Below the pieces are notes generated by a model. It saw only the letters and a program-made list of their open reading frames with translations, had not been told where the DNA came from and ran no database searches. A stretch of DNA of 64,000 bases from Pararge aegeria (taxonomy: Eukaryota; Arthropoda; Insecta; Lepidoptera; Nymphalidae). Below are positions 55,619 through 64,000 of the stretch, one piece after another. A program made the position numbers and the translations under genes. How positions within the stretch are numbered: position 1 is the stretch's first letter; each line of letters begins with the position of its first letter. The stretch is from the NCBI RefSeq assembly GCF_905163445.1, contig NC_053200.1, positions 11,780,001 through 11,844,000 of the forward strand. The letters are read 5' to 3'.

Positions 55619-56739
55619 TTTTATATGCATTCAAATATCTACGAGATTCTGCAAGCGCACATTTTGGTTTTCAAATATGTATGGAAACGTAACGCATTTT
55701 CCTAATCAGCTGTCACGATACGACACAGCTGAAGTCGTTCTTCTGAGCGGCTAGCCTTACATAATTAAAACAAATCACTTTGTATGACATTAAATTATAA
55801 AAAAAGTAGGCATAATATATCACTGCGCATAGTTATTGAGAAAAAACAAAATCGCACCGAATCATTGGTGCTAAACTTTAAAATATCACCAGCCAAGCCT
55901 ACTCCCAACGACTTAGTACGATTAAATGAATGCAAGATGCAATCCCTCGTAAAGCGTTTCTAAAACGAATCCCGTATCTATATAACGGCAAAAATATTAT
56001 TAATTTAACCAATGACCGTAGTCATGACTATTGTAACTTGGAGAGATGTCGCTGGTTTATTTGTGATTTTAATTGGTGTAACATGTTTGTTTGTTGGATC
56101 AAATCTATACATAGCATATATTTTATTGTAAAACAGTATTTTTTGTCAAAACTTACTTCGATCCTTCAGAAGACAATATGCAGAATATTGTCAAAATACA
56201 TTCGGCATACTCACAAACGTTAAAATATGCGATCGGGAGAGTGACAATTTTCTGCCAAATCTACATCGAAATCTATAGGGTACGCAATGCGACACTTGTC
56301 AAGTAATAACATTAGCAGATCATAAAACAATACTAAAAGACAATAGAAAACCTGACTCCGAAAACCAAACTTTGTAAGAAAAGAAATCCAACAACTGTTC
56401 AGTGTAGTTAAGCTTCTGTGCTAACGAGCCGTGACAACTTAATACGAAGTTGCCTAAAGCTAGGTATGATGAAGTTAGGAGTGTCTTATACGGAAGATTC
56501 CGATATTGTTATTCTTCCGTGAAAGCTGTCATTTTATGTTACCATAAAAAGCTAATATTAATTAAATATATAAAATTAAAAAAGTAAATTAAACGAACAA
56601 AATAATGTTATTAAATACAAGCATAAAATAAAATAAAATAGTAAAATTAAAATAAGACACCGATAAAAAACATTTCATGAAAATAAAATTTATAATATAT
56701 AAAATTTAGAAGGTTTTGGAATAAAGATTCACACTTGTT
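55619..56739. other. No gene recognised
   Basis: AT-rich; A-rich from about 56560. The 97-codon frame at 55930-56223 has no recognisable motif. Confidence 0.4.
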
Positions 56740-56767
56740 CCAAATTGCAGGACGATGGGGTTTGTGA

Positions 56768-57400
56768 ATGCCCCTTCTAAAACAAGTTTCTACCGTAAAG
56801 TATCTCGGTGTAATGTTGGATCATCGACTGACTTGGTTTTCTCAAATCGAGCTAGTATCCAACCGAATAAGAAAGCTCATATGGATATTTAAAAACCTAA
56901 GGCATATTTCATCTAAAAAACTACTGAACACCATTTATCTTACACTAGCGCAATCTGTTATCAGCTACTGTATTCCTGCGTGGGGCGGGGCTGCTAAAAC
57001 AAGGTTTTTGGATCTAGAGAGAGCTCAACGTTCTCTCCTCAAAGTAATGCTTTTTAAAAATTATATGTTTCCCACAACACAGCTGTACAGCTTATCTGGG
57101 CTGCTTTCAGTAAGAAGCCTGTACATTTTGCGCACAGTTCTAAAAACGCACAAAACCCTGCCACACTCAATTGACAGTCTTCGTAAACGTCGTAAAGATG
57201 TTGTAGCCAAAACACATCCTGCCAGGACTAAATTTGCCCGTAATCAATTCCAACGGCAATCTCATTATTTGTATAATTTGATTAATAAGAAACTCAATAT
57301 AAATCCCTTAAACGTACATGCCTGCAGAAAAAATCTTGTTGAGTACCTCTCATCTCTTAGTTACGAAGATGTGGAAAACCTTTTAAAGCGGATTATATAA
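56768..57400 (+). CDS. Reverse transcriptase C-terminal fragment of a LINE
   Basis: This 210-codon frame is the only convincing protein-coding sequence in the window. YLGVMLDHRLTW (residues 12-23) is the motif that closes the palm/thumb of non-LTR reverse transcriptases. It is followed by RIRKLIWIFKNLR (33-45), YCIPAWGG (67-74) and LERAQRSLLKV (83-93), which recur in order in insect LINE ORF2 C-termini. The catalytic YADD motif and the N-terminal endonuclease lie upstream and are missing, so it cannot act alone. A TGA precedes the ATG in frame. Reading one frame over, DDGVCECP precedes PLLKQVS, so a single indel near 56770 breaks the original frame and the ATG is probably not a true start. 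No stops over 633 bases suggests a younger copy than the RTE relics. The frame ends in a natural TAA before the 3' UTR. Confidence 0.7.
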   Translation: MPLLKQVSTVKYLGVMLDHRLTWFSQIELVSNRIRKLIWIFKNLRHISSKKLLNTIYLTLAQSVISYCIPAWGGAAKTRFLDLERAQRSLLKVMLFKNYMFPTTQLYSLSGLLSVRSLYILRTVLKTHKTLPHSIDSLRKRRKDVVAKTHPARTKFARNQFQRQSHYLYNLINKKLNINPLNVHACRKNLVEYLSSLSYEDVENLLKRII

Positions 57401-57451
57401 TCACTTGAAGCACATCTATTATTCGTATTATACACATTCACACTCTCACTC

Positions 57452-57454
<3 letters not shown>

Positions 57455-57482
<28 letters not shown>
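57455..57482. repeat. (AC)14 microsatellite in a LINE 3' UTR
   Basis: A pure AC tract followed by an imperfect AC/GC/TC-rich stretch to about 57537. Confidence 0.9.
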
Positions 57483-57486
<4 letters not shown>

Positions 57487-57745
57487 TCACACACACACTC
57501 ACCCACATATCACATACACACGCACATACACGCACAACGTTAATTTGCCTAAATATATAATATTTTAATATTTTAAAACGCAACTTACTTTTTTTACGCA
57601 TATAACGGATATTGTTATGGAAGAGCGGAGTCTTCAGATACAGGTGTAGTACTATTACATCTAAAAGAAGGTTCCAAACTTGCAATCTTGTTAAAACTGT
57701 AAAAATTTGGAAAAAATAAACTATTTATTTATTATTTATTTATAA

Positions 57746-59451
57746 TAAAAATATAATTAAATTATAATACCTTACTTAAAGCTAAGAACCACAATGTATT
57801 ACAATATTGTACTTGCTATATCTAGAACTAGGCGTATCACTATCGTATAGGATTTATTTATTAAAAACAAGTATTTTGTGGCGGGAAACTTATTATAGCT
57901 TGGGCAAACCGGATATCAAATTAGAAAAAAACTCAATTTTATTGCTCGTAAGTATTTAAGTTAAAACTTCACAACTTTTACAGACAAAAATTCTAACGTG
58001 ATTATTTGAAACACAAAAATGTTTGATTGTCGTTTACTGGCATACTGATCAAACTGAGACTGTTTTAAAGTCAGAACGCTGTCACTTCTGCGTTTGTTAT
58101 TTTTACACATTTTGTTTCACTTTCACATAGATTTCAACGCTATTGTATTAATGCAGAATTTTGTTACTAATTTATGTAATAATAATAATTAAATTTTACT
58201 AAAAAATTAAAATAAACTGTAAAAAAGAAAACAACAAACACAATCAGTACATATTTAACAGTAAAAAGTAAAAAAAAGAATATATGTATGTATTTCTGCA
58301 TTAAAAAAAATCTATCTACATTAAAGGTACCAGTCCAGACGAAATGTAGATTTAACTTAATAAAAATTTAAGTTATGAGATTAGTAAAGAATTTATACTC
58401 TTTAACACAAAGTTATGAGACATCTTGAATATATTTAGATCTGGTCTCGGTGGAGATATACGAATGTATTATACATGTTCTAAAAAACCTTTTGTCTGTT
58501 TTGCAAAGTAACACCTTTTTCATGTTCTTTTCCATTGAGCTGAACTAACCAATTCTAACTAGAACTTTTTCCTGTAAAATCAAGACAAAAAGTGGCTACA
58601 TTTTCATTCCGGAGCTCTCTTTCAACAGTGAAGTTCCAACGCCCGTAAAACAAAGATAGAACGTGTGTTTACGGCTTAAACATGTCCAAGAGTACAAACG
58701 TACAAAGTACAATACTGTGGCTAAGTTATACACGGGACGTGTCGGAACAAGTCTAGCGTACTATCTTCCACAACGAAGTAACAGTAAAATTGTGTTATTG
58801 TATTGCCACTTTTATGCGCTTTGACATAGGGACTTTTTGCTAGAAGGAGCATCCTTCGCTGAGAATTGTGCACAGTACATTGCTGCGGGAATTTCCTCCT
58901 TTTGTGCATTGTTTTAAGAGTCATTGCATTTGTGTAACAGTAATGTGTCTATATAGCTGAATGCATTGAAAGAAAGGATTATTTTGAGCAATTGTTTACG
59001 GTTTATTTGAGTATATTCCTTTCAGTACTGTCCGGAAAATTTAATTTATTTGGCCAATAACAGAATAGAGCGTTGGTCACATTGTTATAAATTAAGATAC
59101 CAGTTTAATTAAGTTGCGGCACGGTGATAGATTATAACCCGGAGAATTACATAACATACTTTTTTTAGCAAGGATCAAAAATAAAAAGCAAAAAGCAATC
59201 CAGCCAACCCAGCTAAAGATTTATGTAATTGGTTTAATAGAAAAGTTAGTTAGACTTTCATATGCTTTTGGTTTTTACTTTATATCTCGAGAATCATAAC
59301 ACATTCTGCTTAATATTCTACTTTGCTACTAAGCCGCACTCTCCGGGCAATTCATAATGGATGAGCTAGTGGCACAGGTTTAAAGTATTTTCGAGACAGT
59401 TTTAACATATTTTGCATATATTTGATATAAAGGAGATTCAGAATGGTGATT
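57746..59451. other. No gene recognised
   Basis: AT-rich unique sequence with a less AT-rich patch at 58600-58900. The 67-codon minus-strand frame at 58721-58924 is without recognisable motif. Confidence 0.4.
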
Positions 59452-59545
59452 TTAGAAAAGAGCAACTTCTGATTTTGTGTCCGTCTTTTACTCAGCTAAA
59501 TTTAAATTTTAAACCATAGAGTCACTACAAACAGACTTAAAAGTA
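59452..59545 (-). repeat. Family E repeat, decayed fragment
   Basis: TAGAAAAGAGCAACTTCTG and GAGTCACTACAAACAGACTT match the reversed E family with poor middle agreement. Confidence 0.35.
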
Positions 59546-59564
59546 AAACTGTTGATGGAAATAG

Positions 59565-59675
59565 CGCAGCACTTTATAGGACGTGTTACTTGCATGTCCT
59601 GTGATGTGTTTGTTTGTAGTATCTTACCATCTGGTAAGCCATCTGTTTGGTTCGTCAATTATAAATAAGTAAATA
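59565..59675 (+). repeat. Family H repeat, 3' part
   Basis: GCGCAGCACTTTATAGGACG, GCATGTCCTGTGATGTG, TTACCATCTGGTAAGCCATC and ATTATAAATAA follow the end of family H. Confidence 0.45.
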
Positions 59676-59744
59676 TTAAATTAAAAATTCAAAACCCCAA
59701 TTATTTCTCATTCCTCATTCCTTTTCAGTCTAGATTATCCTATT

Positions 59745-59818
59745 AGTCCAACCCTTTCATTTGATATCCATATTGAGAGAGCTGTCATAAAATGTAATTC
59801 ACCATATTATGGTGGCTC
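59745..59818 (+). repeat. Family I repeat fragment
   Basis: AACCCTTTCATTTGATATCC, ATATTGAGAGAGCTGTCATA and AATGTAATTCACCATATTATG match 12797-12900 and 131-190. Confidence 0.55.
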
Positions 59819-59819
59819 A

Positions 59820-60018
59820 TGTTAAGCTCATGTTATAGGTACCAAGATAAGTGATGAAAATGTATTAATAATAAACACGAAAAATTATAAAATAAAGATA
59901 AACACCCAGCCACTGAAAAAACATTTATGGTCATCACACAAACATTTTCCAGTTGTGGGAATCGAACACAGCCTTGGCCTGAGAAAGCAGAGTCACTGCT
60001 CATGCGCCAATCGTCCGT
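59820..60018 (-). mobile_element. Family A SINE, shortened, reverse orientation
   Basis: CATGTTATAGGTACCAAGAT, AAAGATAAACACCCAGCCAC, GGTCATCACACAAACATTTT and the reversed head GTGGGAATCGAACACAGCC..GAGTCACTGCTCATGCGCCAATCG. The tail and the CATCTAGCCCCAAAG block are lost. Confidence 0.65.
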
Positions 60019-60399
60019 CAAATTCAGTTTATAAAATAACATTAAAATATCCTTAGGATTATGGTCTTGCTGTATTTAAAGTTGCCCGTGCAAGTTTTTA
60101 CACTCAGCAAAAAGTAAATAGGTCAGAACTTTTAGTTTCCTTGAATTAAAACTCCAAGAGCCGAGCCAACTTTACCCAGTTTGATCCGCGGGAGTTCAAA
60201 AGTTTTTAGTTTATTGTCTTGGTCATTGTATTTTTCCTATAAAATAAAACTAATAAGTATACTCTGAGTAATCTTCTTTGTTTTATTTTATGAGATTCAT
60301 CGGGAAGTATAAAGTTTCTGCAAAATTATATCATGTAAGATATGTAAAAAACGAAGAAGTTGCTAAACAATACCAGTGGATTAATTATCCATTGTTACC

Positions 60400-60730
60400 T
60401 ACCTACTAATATCATAAATGTGAAAGTGTGGATGTTTGTTACTCAATAAGCCAAAAACGGCCGAACGGATTTGGATGAAATTTGACATGCATGTAGCCTT
60501 TGACTTGGAAAAGAACATAGACTACCCTTAATCCCAATTCCTTAAGTAGTTCCCGAGGGAAAGTTGTTTACGAGCTAAGCCACGGGCAGACAGCTTTGAA
60601 ATTTTGTATGCATGTCACCTATGCTATGATCTCTCTAATAGTTCCCGTGGTAAGATTAAAAATTGTAAACGACCAAAGCTGTAGACCTAATTCTGAAATC
60701 CAGGCAGACGTAGTCGCGTGCAGAAGCTAG
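60400..60730 (+). mobile_element. Helitron-like element, near complete (family J)
   Basis: ACCTACTAATATCATAAATGTGAAAG at the left, then AACGGATTTGGATGAAATTTG and a CTAG end at 60727-60730 followed by T (CGCGTGCAGAAGCTAG). The first two bases of the 5' TC are altered. It contains two related inner blocks (GGATGAAATTTGACATGCATG and GAAATTTTGTATGCATGTCA). Confidence 0.55.
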
Positions 60731-61199
60731 TAATAAATAAAGCTAAATAGTTTCTATTTTTTTGGCTTCAATGCGCGTTACTCAGAAACTACTACTACAT
60801 AAACAACAAATTTTCATTAAATTAGCATAAAAAATTGATTTTTGGTAAGATATTGTGTGTTCCAGCACTTGGCAAATATCCTATCCTTAAGAGAACAGAA
60901 ATTCCAAACACATGAAGTCGCGGTCGAAAACTAGTCAACCCAATGAAGTTCCTTTTTTATTGAAAAAAATACGTAAATCTAAATTAAAAAGCCGCTCAGA
61001 ACAACTTTCCCATACAACTTACAAGGGGCGAGTTTCGTTTCACGTTCGCGTTTTTAGCAGTACTGTAGTACCTACACACTTTACTCCTCAGAAATCGTCG
61101 GCTTTATTAAAAATTCAGTCGCTGCGCCTCCGTTCTGAGTATGCTCAACAACCGTCGTTCAGTCATAGGCCAGGAGTTGTGCTGGTAAAAATAAGTTAA
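60731..61199. other. No gene recognised
   Basis: The 95-codon plus-strand frame at 60912-61199 is rich in Ser/Lys/Arg and has no motif. It runs straight into the T-rich start of a C SINE. Chance frame is the likeliest reading. Confidence 0.35.
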
Positions 61200-61546
61200 T
61201 TTTTTTTTTTATTATATCCTACTTATTAGTTTCCCCTCGTTGGAAGTGATGATGCAGATGTTTGCGGGTTAATCCGTGAGGGGTACAGGTATCTAAAGAG
61301 ATATCGGATACATACTCGTATAGTTGTATCGCCGCGATATAGATGTATCACTAGACAGCGAAAGCGCTTAGTGACTCGATCGTTTTTAGAAAGGGTGGAA
61401 ACTAATCACGGCCAAAACCAGAACAGACTGGACAATGTTGGGAAATTATTAATTCTCAAATTCCATAATAAATTTGATTCGGGGAACAGAGTCGTCCCGG
61501 GTTCCATCACTCAAAAAGTAACACAAAGCTCGCCACTGCGCCCTCG
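61200..61546 (-). mobile_element. Family C SINE, reverse orientation
   Basis: The T-run at left is the reversed A tail. GGAAGTGATGATGCAGATGT, GCGGGTTAATCCGTGAGGGG, GAAAGGGTGGAAACTAATCA and AAATTATTAATTCTCAAATT follow C order. The right end (CCATCACTC..CGCCACTGCGCCC) is the reversed head. Confidence 0.6.
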
Positions 61547-61674
61547 AGTAATTTTGTTACTATGAAAAAGTACACGTTATTATTTTTTCCCCTTCAAATA
61601 AATTTAATTTGCTTTAATCCGTCTAAACCAAGCAAATCTGCATTGTGCAATTTATAATTTCTTCAATGCTTCAC

Positions 61675-61800
61675 GTCCACTGGAGTGGACATTTGTAGCA
61701 CAGTGGTTACCGCTGATCCTTTCAGTGGGAGATCCCAGATTCGACCCCCTGCGAGAGGAGATCATTAGTATATTGATAATTTCAGAATTTTCTGGGCGTA
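61675..61800 (+). mobile_element. Family C SINE head
   Basis: GTAGCACAGTGGTTACCGCT is a clear box A and CAGATTCGACCCCCTGCGA a recognisable box B. ATTTCAGAATTTTCTGG follows as in other C copies. The rest is absent. Confidence 0.55.
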
Positions 61801-61856
61801 ATTTAACATAAAGCCTTTTGATCACCCGGGAAAACTATCGGCCTTAGACGACAACT

Positions 61857-61972
61857 ACTTCATCATGTCAACCCATTACCCGCCCACTATAGGGCACGGA
61901 TCCCTTCTGACAACGTGAGGTGTGTAGCCTGTTGTTCACCACGCTGGCCCAGTGCGGACTGCTGGACAACAA
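61857..61972 (-). mobile_element. Family B SINE 3' fragment
   Basis: ATCATGTCAACCCATTACCCG, CCCACTATAGGGCACGGATC, CCACGCTGGCCCAGTGCGGA and CTGCTGGACAACAAC are the reversed 3' part of B. Confidence 0.65.
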
Positions 61973-64000
61973 CTATTTACGTAATAATAATAACGTCGGA
62001 GTATAATCAAAAACTCTATTGATCAATGTTATCTTGATGAAGAAGGCACCAACTCCTACATGTTCAGATTTCTACGGTAAAACTACATTGAAAAGAACGA
62101 AGATCGACTTTGCTCAAGCATAGAAATTGAGCAACTCAAAATACTGCCTATTACCTTTATTTTGCTTCGCGAAACGACTTGGCAATGAAAAAGTTACACA
62201 TTTTATATTCATAAAAATCTTACTTCGTTATATTACTTTGTTTGTGGAAACATTTTAGCAAAGTTGCTATAAAGAATAATAAATAGATTGAACCTTATTT
62301 ATCATCTTATTTACCATCTTATAAATTATAGCTTTTGTTACTTTCTTGAACATAACTTTAGGTCGGTCAAGTTAGTTTCATGACATTAATTTAATCAACA
62401 ATTTCACAATTCAAACTTTTATTTCATAAATGCATTATTTAAATATGAAACAAGTTAGAGAAAGAATTGTTCTTTTGCGCGTGAAATCTCGTTTAAACGA
62501 ACAAAATTCAAATGGTTCAAATTAATTGACTTAGCGTGTGAAGACATTTAACGGATACTAACCTAAAATTGTTTTGAAATCAGTCAGTATGGCGACTTTT
62601 TGAAAAGTTAAAAAAACGTACAGTATTTGGCTACCGTGTTTTTTTTTATTTTGTAAGAACTACTGGTTCCATTAGTGTAAGATGATTGTGGTATCTACAT
62701 TAGTTAACTTAGGTAAAATTATGAGGATCTAAACGCACATTGGTCTTAGAATCAGACCTCTACATATTTAGCAAGGTATATACGAGTAGATACAATATGA
62801 TGGTGTAATGCTATTTTCATATTTTTTTCGACTACTCGCATTTAGGCTGAAAAAGTCACGTGCTGTTTTGCTTTACGTTTTCACTCTTTTTCTGGCACCT
62901 TCATCTTACACTGTCTACTTCTGAAGAGACCATTTACGCTTTTCGCCTAAATTTCACTCAATTACTTATCGTTGGCATTCACGGCGTTTTAATGAGTTTT
63001 TAAGGCTATTACCTTACTCAACTCACACTAAACGAGATGAACATCGAATTGAATCTCCTAATAACAGATACTGTACCGATATTGTGATCCTTTTAAGTTT
63101 TGATAAACCCATCACCTTCGTGGATGAATTCTTGCGACATCAAATGACGCTTCTAGGACATTTTTCCTATGAATGCGAATACCATGCTAGGGAAAGAGCG
63201 AGTAAAAATACCCTCATATCAAACAGCACTGAATTAAAACTTCAAAGTTATGTCTTAATAGATATAAAGATACTACAAGCTTTAACTACCTACAAGAGAC
63301 ATTTTATATCTCTTAAAATCAATTCTTAGAATTGACAGAGAGGGTTAACTCAAAAAGCCATTATGAAAAAAAATTACTATTATTTTAAATTATCATTAGC
63401 AGAACAAATTTTTTTACAACTGCGTAGATCTGAAGGTCGCCTCCGGTCCAGGACTTTAGAACTGGTTAAACACTTCAACAGTTTTATAAATAGTTGTTGG
63501 TTGTTAATTATCAAAATACTATAATTATGGTTAATATATAATGAATCATTCGCTCAGCAACTACATAAACCTGGCAAATGTGCACGGTGCAGGAGAGTGC
63601 ATTTGAAAGATCTCTGTGATGTGATGTGCAATTTTAATTTTAAATTATAAATTGAATTCCCTAGTTTTAGCGGAATGTAGCTAACTAAACTTAATGTTCA
63701 TTTGAAATCGTGCAATACCGCCTGCTTCTTCCCAATACTTACAATGATGTTAATAAATACAATACAAATTATTATCTTCAGTAATTCGAAATATTCCACT
63801 ACAATCATTTTCGAAAAATTTTACTAAAACATATAAGGGTAATTTATCAACATGTCGTTAACATTTCCTTTGTGCTTGTATTTACTAAGGTTATAAAACT
63901 CATTTTAGTACCAAGAAGATTAGTTTAATGCTAACTCAAAGAAGTTATTTCTGTGTCGCCTCGCATCGCGGCCGTGCTTTCGCTGGATAATGGATCTTAA
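61973..64000. other. No gene recognised
   Basis: AT-rich unique sequence to the end of the window. An 81-codon plus-strand frame at 63084-63329 has no recognisable motif or flanking splice sites that I would defend. Confidence 0.4.

Larger units (their letters stand above)
56740..57745 (+). mobile_element. 5'-truncated LINE (non-LTR retrotransposon)
   Basis: The element contains the C-terminal part of a reverse transcriptase, a 3' UTR with an (AC)14 tract and mixed AC-rich sequence, and an AATAAA near 57715 followed by repeated TTTATT/ATTTATTTAT. The left border is where coding similarity begins; sequence before it is A-rich and not LINE-like. Five-prime truncation is the usual outcome of target-primed reverse transcription. 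The clade is uncertain. Confidence 0.6.

Noticed and set aside
1..64000. A new multi-gene defence or metabolic system
   Set aside because: No set of adjacent intact genes exists in the window; content is non-coding DNA and transposable-element relics.

Overview
This window looks like nuclear DNA of a lepidopteran, probably a butterfly. It is strongly AT-rich. No host coding gene, rRNA or functional tRNA can be supported. Almost every open frame of 60-150 codons lies in a repeat or has no coding character. The assignment to Lepidoptera rests on the repeats: tRNA-headed SINEs, 3' ends of RTE-type LINEs with (TGA)n tails, and short Helitron-like elements that begin TC(C/T)TACTAATATTATAAATG and end in ...GCTAG. 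The genus cannot be named from this. The best guess is intergenic or long-intron sequence made of old transposable-element copies.

Repeat families used below (letters are local labels). A: SINE of about 260 bp with a tRNA-like head (GCGCAGTGGGC / GGTTCGATTCCCAC) and a TTTATTTAT tail. B: SINE with head GATAGCC..GTGG and a (TGA)n end. C: a third tRNA-like family ending in a segment that reads GTAAGTGATGATGCAGTCT on the opposite strand. D: RTE-type LINE 3' ends with a recognisable pol C-terminus. E and F: two families carrying AGTAGGCCTA-type cores, probably LINE 3' ends or SINEs. G: an element with a tRNA-like segment GCCGTAGCTTAATTGGTTAAAG, found in tandem. H: GTGGTTGCCGGTGTAATTACAGGCA family. 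I: GCCATTTTGTGGCGGCGGCCAT family. J: Helitron-like, A|TC...CTAG|T. L and M are minor families.

Layout. 1-11,000: scattered B, C, D, G and I copies, a B SINE nested in a G element with a matching 8-bp flank, and a diverged satellite of about 170-190 bp units at 8141-8740. 11,400-14,700: a 24-bp minisatellite, A SINEs including a head-to-head pair of heads, and a 236-bp inverted-repeat element. 14,700-30,000: the least repeat-dense part. It holds a possible 5' exon near 22.5 kb, three diverged copies of an unrecognised repeat at 23.9-26.0 kb, and a cysteine-rich exon-like segment at 26.7 kb in front of a LINE 3' UTR. 30,000-50,000: dense nested SINEs, RTE fragments, Helitron-like elements, a diverged minisatellite at 48.2-49.1 kb, and an RTE copy with an inverted 5' segment. 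50,000-64,000: mostly unique AT-rich DNA, more Helitron-like elements, and the only credible protein-coding relic, a 210-codon reverse-transcriptase C-terminus at 56,768-57,400 inside a 5'-truncated LINE.

The functional picture is one of mobilisation. LINE reverse transcriptases (D and the 56.7 kb element) are the kind of enzyme that moves SINEs. The SINE copies here show features of target-primed reverse transcription: 5' truncation, simple-repeat tails, nesting and one inversion. I found no convincing new multi-gene system. The items most worth checking are the nested insertions, the twin-priming-like inversion, the unrecognised three-copy repeat, and the two candidate exons.
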